From assembly GCF_900115655.1 (NCBI RefSeq), contig NZ_FOXF01000019.1, positions 1 through 44,857 on the forward strand: DNA of 44,857 bases, read 5' to 3'. Below the pieces are notes generated by a model. That model saw only the letters and a program-made list of their open reading frames with translations. It was not told the origin of the DNA and did not search any database. The translations under genes were made by a program, and so were the position numbers. This stretch comes from Ruminobacter amylophilus. GTDB lineage: Bacteria > Pseudomonadota > Gammaproteobacteria > Enterobacterales > Succinivibrionaceae. Numbering within the stretch: the stretch's first letter is position 1; each line of letters begins with the position of its first letter. This document shows positions 7,894-16,475 of the stretch, in pieces.

Positions 7894-10800
7894 CTACTTT
7901 CTAAACAAACTTAATTCCTGCTCAATGATCCCATCCATTGAAAGTCGCTTTACGGCTTCTTCAGAAGTCTTTCTGCTCATTTTAACAAACATATCAGGAT
8001 TATCCGCCAGAGTACCTATTGCTTTTGCTAAGGATGTCGGATTTTCAGGTTCCGCGAGCATAGCAGTTTCACTGTTCACGAATTCAGGTATCGCCGCAAT
8101 GGAAGTGGTTACTGGAACAAGTCCTGACGCTCTGGCTTCATCACGTGACACTCCCTGCGTATCATAACGTGATGGACACAGGAACACGCCATACTGAGTA
8201 TGCAGTTCGGCTATTTCATAATGATTCAGGAAACATCTTCTGATTTTCACGTTAGGATAATCATTCAGGATAGCCACCGTCTCATCAAAAAGTTTGCCGT
8301 CTCCTACCAGAAGAATCTCAAATCTGCTGAAATCAGGTCTCTTAGCAAGCAGATTAATGGCATTCATTGTCTGATCGTTTGCGTACATTCTGGTAGCGAA
8401 CGGTCTTATTGAAAGAATTCTGTATCTGTCTTCAGGCTTCTTTTCATGATACTTGAAAATCGAAGTATCAATAGGATTATGAATGATGGAATACCTTCCT
8501 TCAGGAAGTCTTATTCCCAAATCCTGCATCACCACCTCTGCCAGAAATTCCGATACAAAAACAAAATGCAGATTTGCAGGCAGATTCTTGAATATCGGAG
8601 TCCAGAAATCCCTGATGCCATCACTCGTGATATGCTCTTTTCTGATTTCATCCTCAGTCACGTAATTGTAGCTTCTTCTGTCAAAAAGCAGCACGTCAGC
8701 CCCGTGGCACCATACAAATATTTTGATGTTTTCAGGAAGTTTTCCAAGACTTTCCCAGATAGCCGGTGTCATGAAATGCGTCAGTACGGTATCAACACCG
8801 TCATTAAGGATTTTATCCAGAGCCTCATTGTTGCCGGTAATTACATCGACACCTTCATATTCAGAGAATATAAGCTCCGCACTGTTCTGAACCAGAACAA
8901 ATACCAGAGGCTTTTCCCCTTTTCTTATATATCCCCTGACACGACTGTGCACAAAACCGTATCTGTAGATATCCTTATATGACGGATAATGATGCACTAC
9001 AATAACTGTCTTGTGCTTATTGAATATTTTTCCCGGAAGAGTGAATAAATCCCTGCATTCTTCAAGATAAATGTTTTCTACTACCGAATTTCCTTTTTCG
9101 GCAATTCTGAGTCCCAGTCTTACATGAGTAACATTATCCGGAAGATCAGCAGTGACATTAGTGTTCGGCTGGCAGAGTTTACTGGAAATCTTTTTACCGT
9201 TTTCGTAAAGATAATAGGCAAGTCCCACTCTTGTACCGCGGTTTCTTAGATACAGACGTAACTCTCCGGAATCCGTAAGTTCGGAAACCTCGAATTTTTT
9301 CTTCAGCAGAAGGTAATCATGCTCCGTAGCAGGAAGCTCATAATCCAGGGCTAAACCATCTTTTTCATTTCTGAGTACAATGTTTCTTTCCGGCTGTTTT
9401 TTCTTTCCAAGAAGAGAAGCGAACCTGTCAAACAGCGATGTTCTCTTTTTCGCGGCTAAAGACTTCTCAATTTCCTCGTAAATAAATGCGGCAGAAAGTT
9501 TTTTCATGTTTTCATCAGATTTCTGCTTCTTTATCGGCTGTTTTTCAGCTATCTGCTGAAGTTCGGTAACGGAATAACCGCAATCAGTCGTTTCCTCATT
9601 GTCTGAAAAAACATTTCTCAGTTCAGAAGTAATATCGTCCGCACGAAGGTTTCTGCAGTAATTAAATGAATCCGTTCTTAAGCCCTTTTCGCTGACTGCT
9701 TTATGAGAATCAGACGCAATCTCAGCAAGATGATTCAGGAAACTCCGTCTGTTTAAAACCGCTTCATCAGGAATAACGGAATCAGTATACGTATACGGTC
9801 TGTCAGAAACCGCAGTTCTCTCAATTTTCTGATTTCTGTTTTCAAAAACGGAAGACTTGACGTAATTGCCGGTATCGTCATATCTTGTGGCAAGCATCAG
9901 ATCCAGAAGGTAATTTCTGTCATAGAAATTCTTAGCGGAAAAACAGGCAAAGAAGCCTGATTCAGACTGATTAGGAAGCTCATCCGCTGTTTTAACAAAA
10001 ACAGTATCTCCATCCCCTGTTGAAGATGCCGTAACATCAGCTGAATCCGATAGTATGACAAGACGTTTTCTGCCGTAACTCTGATTACGGAACATCTTCA
10101 GTATGTCAGAATATTCTTTTCTGTCGCGGACTCGGCTCCAGACGGTGACTTCCGGCTGCCATGCATAATGCTCCTTTATTATTCCTGTTTTATGCAGAAT
10201 GTAAGCCAGACGATCTTCATATGTAGACTCTGTAAAAACCTTCCTGAGTCCAAGAAGTCTCAGTCTGTCCGTAGTCAGCGGATCCCTGTCCAGATTTCGC
10301 AGGCGTCTGACAATGTCCTTGCCGCTGTCACTTACAAGCATCAGATCTCCGAACAGAGTCTTCACGCCGATGCAGTAATTGGAAACAATAAAGGTATTGC
10401 AGGCAAAAAGTTCAAACACGCGCCTTGCACATGACTGCGCCTGTTTGATTGAATTCAGATTGATGGAATAATTGTAGCCCTTATAGGCTTTGTCTACTTC
10501 TGTATATGACAGACATCCTCTAATATATTTCTGATAGTTTTCAGGAAACATATAGTTGGGATCATTTTTTCCGAACTGTCTGTCGTAAATATCTATATCC
10601 TTATAGTCCGGCAGATACTTTATATAATCATCCAGATCTTCCGTTCTTTCCCTGTACCTTACATAGTAGGAACCGGCAAAACAGAACTTATCCAGACGCT
10701 GATATTTTTCTATGGGATTAAACAGCTTTGGCTGCACTCCCATGGGAAGGTAAAACGCATTGTGCTTTCCGGTCAGAGATTTATACTTTTCAACACAGTT

Positions 10801-11169
10801 GAAATCATAGGTAAAGATATAATCAAAATTAAGAGCAGTTTCCCTGAACGTTGAAAAATGAACGGGATCTTCCTTGTTCCAGAATACAGTAGGTATGTTT
10901 CTTGATTTACACCATTTAACCGCCTGCATCAGTTCAGCAGAACAGTTGGATATCTTTCTGTACCAGAGGCCGTCAGCGCCATGCCATGCTGATTCAACAA
11001 ACAGTAGCTCAGGAACATTTTCCTCAAGCTGACTTATAACATTATCCGGCTTAAGCTGATACATGTCTGCTTCAGGAGAGTAGCTGTTCCAGGTAAAATC
11101 ATCCATTATAGCTGCAATTCTGACAGTCCTGAATGAATTTACCTTATTTTTATTTTCTTCCACAGACAT
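7894..11169 (-). CDS. Large multidomain glycosyltransferase: CgeB-type domain, middle region, beta-rich module, GT4 domain
   Basis: A 1091-residue cytoplasmic protein. Residues ~15-340 are a CgeB/DUF3880-type domain paralogous to the 5315-6421 protein, with FVESAWHG, IPTVFWNKED and CFAGSYY. Residues ~370-550 are a second region with VILSDSAD and a tyrosine-rich segment that I cannot assign. A charged linker follows. Residues ~640-740 resemble a beta-sandwich module also found in the deacetylase-like protein at 11334-13580. Residues ~755-1085 are a GT4 domain with WCHGADVLLF, FVFVSEFLAE, ILSIRPFATRMYANDQ, LVGDGKLF and the donor motif SRYDTQGVSRDEARASG. The frame is open from a TTG at 11196, but ATG 11169 has AGGAAG five bases upstream and is preferred. 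Two active glycosyltransferase domains in one chain suggest sequential sugar additions. Confidence 0.85.
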   Translation of the reverse strand: MSVEENKNKVNSFRTVRIAAIMDDFTWNSYSPEADMYQLKPDNVISQLEENVPELLFVESAWHGADGLWYRKISNCSAELMQAVKWCKSRNIPTVFWNKEDPVHFSTFRETALNFDYIFTYDFNCVEKYKSLTGKHNAFYLPMGVQPKLFNPIEKYQRLDKFCFAGSYYVRYRERTEDLDDYIKYLPDYKDIDIYDRQFGKNDPNYMFPENYQKYIRGCLSYTEVDKAYKGYNYSINLNSIKQAQSCARRVFELFACNTFIVSNYCIGVKTLFGDLMLVSDSGKDIVRRLRNLDRDPLTTDRLRLLGLRKVFTESTYEDRLAYILHKTGIIKEHYAWQPEVTVWSRVRDRKEYSDILKMFRNQSYGRKRLVILSDSADVTASSTGDGDTVFVKTADELPNQSESGFFACFSAKNFYDRNYLLDLMLATRYDDTGNYVKSSVFENRNQKIERTAVSDRPYTYTDSVIPDEAVLNRRSFLNHLAEIASDSHKAVSEKGLRTDSFNYCRNLRADDITSELRNVFSDNEETTDCGYSVTELQQIAEKQPIKKQKSDENMKKLSAAFIYEEIEKSLAAKKRTSLFDRFASLLGKKKQPERNIVLRNEKDGLALDYELPATEHDYLLLKKKFEVSELTDSGELRLYLRNRGTRVGLAYYLYENGKKISSKLCQPNTNVTADLPDNVTHVRLGLRIAEKGNSVVENIYLEECRDLFTLPGKIFNKHKTVIVVHHYPSYKDIYRYGFVHSRVRGYIRKGEKPLVFVLVQNSAELIFSEYEGVDVITGNNEALDKILNDGVDTVLTHFMTPAIWESLGKLPENIKIFVWCHGADVLLFDRRSYNYVTEDEIRKEHITSDGIRDFWTPIFKNLPANLHFVFVSEFLAEVVMQDLGIRLPEGRYSIIHNPIDTSIFKYHEKKPEDRYRILSIRPFATRMYANDQTMNAINLLAKRPDFSRFEILLVGDGKLFDETVAILNDYPNVKIRRCFLNHYEIAELHTQYGVFLCPSRYDTQGVSRDEARASGLVPVTTSIAAIPEFVNSETAMLAEPENPTSLAKAIGTLADNPDMFVKMSRKTSEEAVKRLSMDGIIEQELSLFRK

Positions 11170-11261
11170 CTTATCTTCCTGATTACGACCTATCAACTAA
11201 ACCCATAATTTACCATTATCAGCCAGTATCGACCAACACGAAGTACATTATCCAACATAAA

Positions 11262-11295
11262 TAAATCAAAGCGATCATTTATCTTAAATCATCGC
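11262..11295 (-). terminator. Hairpin plus T-rich tail after the 11334-13580 gene
   Basis: On the minus strand the 11-base arms GCGATGATTTA and TAAATGATCGC flank AGA, with one C-C mismatch. They are followed by TTTGATTTATTT. It lies about 38 bases after the stop of the deacetylase-like gene and separates it from the next glycosyltransferase gene. Confidence 0.55.
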
Positions 11296-11333
11296 CTGTC
11301 TAATAGAGATTAATCGCAGTTTTAACAAATATT

Positions 11334-13580
11334 TTACTTTTTCTGTCTTAAACTGTTCCTGATATACTCCACTTCGCAGGAAGAAATTCTATTCATCCTT
11401 GGATTACCTACTAAATTACAACTTTCAGTTATGTGTTTTATTTTTACCCTGCAGTCTTTAACCCAGTCCAGATTTCTTAATTCTCTACGAATGCTGTTTG
11501 GGAAACTGATAAATTCGACATCCTCAAGTCCCTTGCTATTATTTAAAACTTCTTTAATAGCAACAAAGGAGGCTGGAATCCTGCAGTTAAATTTCAAAGC
11601 TGAAGATATACAGTGACGGATACCATTTACAGCGGCAAAATTCAAAGCCACAAAACCGCCGGCACTTGCCCCCACACATACAGTTTCCCCGTAATCATCG
11701 CCTATAACGGTTTTTATCTTATCCATAATAAATGATAATACAGTATCATTGCCTGCTGCATTAAAACACTGAGTATTAGAGAGTAAATCATTGTCATCAA
11801 GCAGTTCGCTTAAATAAATAACCGTACAGTCTACATCCTGCAGTGAAAAGAGTCTTTTGGCATAAAAAGGATAATTGACCACATTCTCTTTAGTAACGAC
11901 TTCAAAAGAAGGAAAAACAATAACCACACCATTTTTCCTCTTTTCAGAGTTTTTCACTATCAGACGGAGGTTCACTTTATTTTTCTGCGCTTCCGGTATG
12001 TCCTGAGCAGATGTTTCCTTTGAATCGATTTCTGGTCTAAAATCAAATACATGAGTAGAATATGTATCTACAAAAGAAAACGCCAGATACCTCAACGTAG
12101 CGAACTTAAATCCAGCAGGTATTCTAAATGAAAAAGTCACAAAGTACGTATTCTTTGGAAGATTGAGATATATATTACGATTGCACTTCAGCAATCTGCT
12201 TCCCAGTCTATTGCCATGCTCATCATAAAAATAAATACCAAAATTCATTTCTTCAGATGAATCCACACCGAAATACAACGGCAGTCTTTCATCATGAATA
12301 AAATCCTTCAGCATGAATCTTGAGGCCAAAGGAATATACATGTGTTTACTGATTTTATTCGTGGAGGTTATCTTCAAACCTGAAGGTGTTTCATGAAATT
12401 TTAACAGGCCTTTAAACTGATCCTGTTCTATATTCTTATGTAAAAAAGAACCTGAGAAGAAATATTTCGGTCCTCTGTGAATTCTTCGGATATCAATACC
12501 TGAATCGTTTCCGGCATCTGTATAGACATCAGAAAGTTCACTGGAAAGACCTGCCGTATCACCGGATACATTGTCAAATTCATTGATCTTCTGTTCTTCG
12601 TTATCAAGGCTTTCAAGACTGATTATATTATCAGGTACATAAACAGCTTTAGAAACATCTTCAGTTCTTTCAATCTGGAATTTACCGGAATCAATTAAGT
12701 ATTTGAGATCCCTTGAGTCAATAATGTCAAAATCCTGACTCATCTTTTTCAGCATGGTTCTGAAGCCTTCCTGAAGACGATCATCCTTATAGTACTGAAA
12801 TCCTTCCTTATCACGATACAGGAAGGACCAGGAATGCATCAGACAGACAAGAAACTCATCCTTAGGGGACACGCTGTACGGAATAATGGAACCGAGAGAA
12901 GAACGGTATTTAACCAGACTGCACAGAGGATACTGAAATCTTACCCACCAGTTGTCCCTGAACCTTGAAAAGAAATTCTTTTCGGTTACCGGCACTTCAA
13001 TAATGCCGTTGGACCATCTGAAAGGTTTCTGATAAGGAATCGCATACGGACACTGTCCGAGTACCCTGGAAGCCACGGTATTGTTGAACGCCATGGGAAT
13101 GTCCAGATCCTTAAGCATTTCGAGAGTCAATGAATTCCATCTGAATGAACCTGCTCTGTATGCATTTATTTTCCGGTTAAGAACGCTTTCCAGATCTCCT
13201 GCAAATTTGGTAAAAATGAATTTCAGTTTTTCCTTATCCCCTTCCTGATACATATTAAGGAAACGGGGATTTCTGCTGAAACCTTCCTTTTCCCAGAAGC
13301 TGTCAGGCAGATATTCCGGATGAAGATGCAGTTCAACATCCTGTCCGTGAGTATCCAGCCATTTCACCACTTCAAGAATTTCATCTTTACGATCATACGC
13401 CCCGCATAAATCCACGAAAAAGGTAATTTTTCCACTGAATTCGCTGGCGATTGAAGCCATTTCCTGAACACCGGCCTTTCCTTCCTTAAACTGCCCCAGC
13501 ATCAGACGATTTACATGATCTTCAGTGGCTCTGTTAGGTAATGCTTCAGTATCATTGGTTAAAATACAGTATCTGTTCAT
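11334..13580 (-). CDS. Three-part protein: NodB-like deacetylase domain, beta-rich module, alpha/beta-hydrolase domain
   Basis: A 748-residue protein without signal peptide. Residues ~1-290 resemble polysaccharide-deacetylase (NodB) folds: an Asp in LTNDTEA (Asp10), the metal-type pair His85/His87 in ELHLHPEY, YRAGSFRWNS around Arg142, and a late His in MHSWSF (His249). Residues ~385-505 form a beta-rich module whose core (YFYDEHGNRLGSRLL, then NIYLNLPKNTYFVTFSFRI) parallels residues of the neighbouring 7894-11169 protein. Residues ~545-748 begin as an alpha/beta hydrolase, with VVIVFPSF and the nucleophile elbow GASAGG (Ser639). The part after the elbow is short, and I find no clear acid/His pair comparable to the related 38173-39204 protein. 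It may edit acetyl or acyl groups on the polysaccharide; a purely binding role is also possible. It is separately transcribed, with the exporter terminator upstream and its own hairpin downstream. Confidence 0.65.
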   Translation of the reverse strand: MNRYCILTNDTEALPNRATEDHVNRLMLGQFKEGKAGVQEMASIASEFSGKITFFVDLCGAYDRKDEILEVVKWLDTHGQDVELHLHPEYLPDSFWEKEGFSRNPRFLNMYQEGDKEKLKFIFTKFAGDLESVLNRKINAYRAGSFRWNSLTLEMLKDLDIPMAFNNTVASRVLGQCPYAIPYQKPFRWSNGIIEVPVTEKNFFSRFRDNWWVRFQYPLCSLVKYRSSLGSIIPYSVSPKDEFLVCLMHSWSFLYRDKEGFQYYKDDRLQEGFRTMLKKMSQDFDIIDSRDLKYLIDSGKFQIERTEDVSKAVYVPDNIISLESLDNEEQKINEFDNVSGDTAGLSSELSDVYTDAGNDSGIDIRRIHRGPKYFFSGSFLHKNIEQDQFKGLLKFHETPSGLKITSTNKISKHMYIPLASRFMLKDFIHDERLPLYFGVDSSEEMNFGIYFYDEHGNRLGSRLLKCNRNIYLNLPKNTYFVTFSFRIPAGFKFATLRYLAFSFVDTYSTHVFDFRPEIDSKETSAQDIPEAQKNKVNLRLIVKNSEKRKNGVVIVFPSFEVVTKENVVNYPFYAKRLFSLQDVDCTVIYLSELLDDNDLLSNTQCFNAAGNDTVLSFIMDKIKTVIGDDYGETVCVGASAGGFVALNFAAVNGIRHCISSALKFNCRIPASFVAIKEVLNNSKGLEDVEFISFPNSIRRELRNLDWVKDCRVKIKHITESCNLVGNPRMNRISSCEVEYIRNSLRQKK

Positions 13581-13803
13581 AACTTCTATAACGAAAAATA
13601 TGCAATATGTATCAAATCAGTACAGGTATACGCCCGTATAACTAAAAAACTGGATTCAAAGTTAATATACAGTTTTTAAATTATGTTACTCATCTCTAAC
13701 ATTCTTTCTTTATATTAACACTAAACGCCGATAATATTCACGCATACCGGCAAAATACACGAGAAAATAAGTCAGTCTTTCTGTTTCTGTTCTAAAAACA
13801 TAC
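13581..13803. other. Promoter-bearing spacer upstream of the 11334-13580 gene
   Basis: This AT-rich gap must contain the promoter of the deacetylase-like gene, because a strong terminator closes the exporter operon at its right end. The only distinct element is a 14-base palindrome, TATACG-CC-CGTATA (13627-13640), about 50 bases before the start codon. It could be an operator. No confident -35/-10 pair was found. Confidence 0.35.
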
Positions 13804-13838
13804 AAAAAAAGTTCCGCCTATACAATATGACGGAACTT
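13804..13838 (-). terminator. Strong intrinsic terminator closing the lipid/exporter operon
   Basis: On the minus strand, AAGTTCCG and CGGAACTT form an 8-bp stem around a 14-base loop, followed directly by a run of T residues (the A run at 13804-13810). It begins 31 bases past the kpsE stop codon. Confidence 0.88.
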
Positions 13839-13868
13839 AAAACACTGCTCAATCACGTCAGTTAATGA

Positions 13869-15020
13869 TTAATCAACATGATCCAGAATAATGGACTTCA
13901 GTAACTGAAGCATTCCGAGGAACAGTAATGTAACGAAGAAAGTAACCAGTGCATTATAAATTCTCTCAGGCTTCATTGCATATTCCGGCATTGAAGGATT
14001 CTGCACCACAGACACATGCTTAATCAGTCGGGCAGCATTCATCTTACCTTTAACCAGACCGGTAAGAGCTGATGAATAAATATCCTTTTTAAATTCCAAA
14101 TCCATTTTAAGGATCTGTTCCCTGTCAACCAGTTCATTGAGAGAAGTTCTCTTGTCAGATGTAAGGATTGAACGAACTTTTTTAATCTGTCCGTCAATCG
14201 CAGCAATATTCTTGCTTAAAGACTGCTTTATCTGATTGTCAGAACCAATGGAAGAAGGCAGTGACTGCAGTTTAATAACCAGAGCACTCTTCTGGGCTTC
14301 CAGATCGGCAATTATTTTCTGATAATTTTCCACTTCAATGGTTGGAGAAGCCATATTCTTCTGATTCTGGAAATTCAGCAGATTATCACTTGCAGTCTGA
14401 AGATCCTGTCTGGCAGTCTCAACTTCCTTTTCCAGGAATAAAACCTGTTCATTGGCTATGGCATGACTCATGGAGTTCATGAATATTTCACCTTCATCAA
14501 CCAGGAATGATGAAATATTTTTTGCCATTTCAGGAGTGAAAGCCTGTGCATTTATTCTTACAACACCGGTATAGTCATCGTATTTTACGGTTACATGATC
14601 CTTAAAATAACCATAGAACCATTCAATCTCTATATCCCTGTCCCACATTCTGGAAATTATGTCGTGTTCCCTGTCAGCATAATGACTTCTTAAATCATAT
14701 TTTGCATCTAGTTTTTTTAGCATATCCAGAGAAGTAAGATAATCAGTAAGGATCAGCTGGTCACTGGCATTTCCCGCCGTACCGCTAATCATACTGAGAA
14801 GATCCAGACTATTAGAAGAACTCGCACTATCAGTATTCTGCACCATCACCACAGCTTCTGAAACGTAACGATCAGAAGCAAGTCCACAATAAACGATGGA
14901 AGCAAATGCAAGGACATAAATACATCTGAAAATATATTTAAAAACCCTATTTACGATTCTTGATGATCTTCCCATATCCTTGGGCATAGAACTAACGTTT
15001 TTGATATTATTTTCACTCAT
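13869..15020 (-). CDS. kpsE: Capsule export inner-membrane protein, polysaccharide co-polymerase type 3 (KpsE/CtrB/BexC family)
   Basis: A 383-residue periplasmic adaptor of the ABC-dependent capsule exporter, linking the KpsMT transporter to the outer-membrane channel; E. coli KpsE is nearly the same length. One membrane segment lies near the N-terminus (~27-47, in IFRCIYVLAFASIVYCGLAS) and one at the C-terminus (~354-376). Between them is a long periplasmic region with coiled-coil stretches at ~190-240 and ~255-320. The conserved Pro-rich approach to the second membrane segment is present (PSMPEYAMKPERIYN). Its ATG overlaps the stop of kpsT by four bases. It is the last gene before the strong terminator at 13804-13838. 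Confidence 0.93.
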   Translation of the reverse strand: MSENNIKNVSSMPKDMGRSSRIVNRVFKYIFRCIYVLAFASIVYCGLASDRYVSEAVVMVQNTDSASSSNSLDLLSMISGTAGNASDQLILTDYLTSLDMLKKLDAKYDLRSHYADREHDIISRMWDRDIEIEWFYGYFKDHVTVKYDDYTGVVRINAQAFTPEMAKNISSFLVDEGEIFMNSMSHAIANEQVLFLEKEVETARQDLQTASDNLLNFQNQKNMASPTIEVENYQKIIADLEAQKSALVIKLQSLPSSIGSDNQIKQSLSKNIAAIDGQIKKVRSILTSDKRTSLNELVDREQILKMDLEFKKDIYSSALTGLVKGKMNAARLIKHVSVVQNPSMPEYAMKPERIYNALVTFFVTLLFLGMLQLLKSIILDHVD

Positions 15021-15679
15021 ACCTTTATTGTTTCCTTGTATGCATAAAGTGCATCATCCAATTTATCGTACCAGGTTGCATGACCTTTATATAAAAAAAT
15101 ACCTGAGTCACAAAAACTTTTCAGCGTGTTATCACTATGAGCTACCATGATGATACTGGATCTTCCGACAAGATTTTCAAAAGCCTTTTGAGCTTTGTTC
15201 TTGAATGCCGCGTCACCTGCTGCTGTTACTTCATCTGACACATACACATCAAAATCAAACGCCAGAGAAAGAGCAAACTGAAGACGGGAACGCATACCTG
15301 CAGAATATGTGTTAACCGGTTTGTCAAACGATGCTCCCAAATCAGCGAATTCCTGAATTCTGGCTATACGTTCCTCCATTTCATCTTCAAAACCGTGGGC
15401 TCTGCAGATAAATTTGGCATTCTGACGCCCTGTCATGGTCGCTTCGACGCCACCGTTACCCATAGGCCAGGATACACGGCAAAGACGCTCTACCGTACCG
15501 TAAGTAGGATAGTCCGCACCACACATAATTCGCAGAAGAGTCGATTTGCCGGCTCCATTGCCACCGACAATACCAACACTTCTGTTTTTGGGAATGACAA
15601 GATTAATTCCCTTTAGCACCCAATCACTAACCCCTTTAGTGGTGGTATATCTTTTGTATATATCTTTTACAATAATCAT
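15017..15679 (-). CDS. kpsT: Capsular polysaccharide ABC transporter, ATP-binding protein
   Basis: A 220-residue ATPase that powers export of the finished polysaccharide across the inner membrane. It has Walker A GGNGAGKST (39-47), the ABC signature YSAGMRSRLQ (~126-135) and the Walker B/switch region VYVSDEV, all typical of the KpsT/CtrD/BexA group. The short length, with no C-terminal carbohydrate-binding domain of the Wzt type, argues for the KpsT rather than the O-antigen branch. It overlaps kpsM by one base (TAATG) and kpsE by four, so the exporter subunits are translationally coupled. Confidence 0.96.
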   Translation of the reverse strand: MIIVKDIYKRYTTTKGVSDWVLKGINLVIPKNRSVGIVGGNGAGKSTLLRIMCGADYPTYGTVERLCRVSWPMGNGGVEATMTGRQNAKFICRAHGFEDEMEERIARIQEFADLGASFDKPVNTYSAGMRSRLQFALSLAFDFDVYVSDEVTAAGDAAFKNKAQKAFENLVGRSSIIMVAHSDNTLKSFCDSGIFLYKGHATWYDKLDDALYAYKETIKV

Positions 15680-16455
15680 TACTGAGCCACCAGTCTTGTT
15701 TCAAGACTTCTATATAACCCCATACCAATGACAAGAAGAACCATAGCAACCCCGTAAAGATACCACAAAGACACATCAAGGGTATGATAATCAGGCCAGA
15801 ATCCCAGTCTCATACATTCAAGTCCGTGCAATACAGGATTTAACGCCACGTAAGATCTGTATGGTTCAGGAATGGTATTCATGGGAATAATCACACCGGA
15901 AATAAACATGAGAGGCATCATCAGAATCTGTAGCAGATGACCACTATCCCTGACTATTCTCATACAGACAGATGATATCAGACCGTACCCCAATCCCAAC
16001 AACCATAAACCAAAGAATCCTGATAAAACCGTCAAGGTATTTTCAGGAATTACTGAAAGACGAAAGAAAGCAAAAATTACTAGCAGAATTACAAAAATCC
16101 AAAACATGGCAAAAAGTTCAACAACTGCACTGGTTAATGCTGTATCGAAAGGTCTTACCTGTCTGAAAGCAAAAAAAGCTCGATTGCAATCCAATGCATG
16201 AATTCCCTGAACAGAGGTTCTTCTAAAAAGAAAGAACCCCATCATTCCGACCATAAGCCAGGTAGGAACATCAACTCCGCCTATAACTCTGGTTCTAATC
16301 ACCGTAAACATCACAACCATGATACCAATATGGATGCACGGCTCAATCAGAAGCCAGGCCCAGGCGCCACGGCTTCCAAAAAAACGACTCAGGGCATCTT
16401 TTAAAAAAAGAGCCTTCCACACCATAAGGGTGTTCTTTACAGGATTACCACTCAT
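15679..16455 (-). CDS. kpsM: Capsular polysaccharide ABC transporter, permease
   Basis: A 258-residue membrane protein of the ABC-2 family, forming with KpsT the inner-membrane transporter. It has six predicted hydrophobic segments, starting with WLLIEPCIHIGIMVVMFTVI. Family-typical stretches include VDVPTWLMVGMMGFFLFRR, NRAFFAFRQVRPFDTA and PLMFISGVIIPMNTIPEPYR followed by LNPVLHGLECMRLGF. The length matches KpsM, CtrC and BexB. It lies 20 bases after the OPX gene and overlaps kpsT by one base. Confidence 0.96.
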   Translation of the reverse strand: MSGNPVKNTLMVWKALFLKDALSRFFGSRGAWAWLLIEPCIHIGIMVVMFTVIRTRVIGGVDVPTWLMVGMMGFFLFRRTSVQGIHALDCNRAFFAFRQVRPFDTALTSAVVELFAMFWIFVILLVIFAFFRLSVIPENTLTVLSGFFGLWLLGLGYGLISSVCMRIVRDSGHLLQILMMPLMFISGVIIPMNTIPEPYRSYVALNPVLHGLECMRLGFWPDYHTLDVSLWYLYGVAMVLLVIGMGLYRSLETRLVAQ

Positions 16456-16475
16456 AACAGTTTTATTCCATTGAA

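Noticed and set aside
8446-8982. A 178-codon plus-strand open frame opposite the 7894-11169 gene
   Set aside because: It lies wholly antisense to the GT4 domain with clear motifs on the other strand, has no recognisable domain and no ribosome-binding site.
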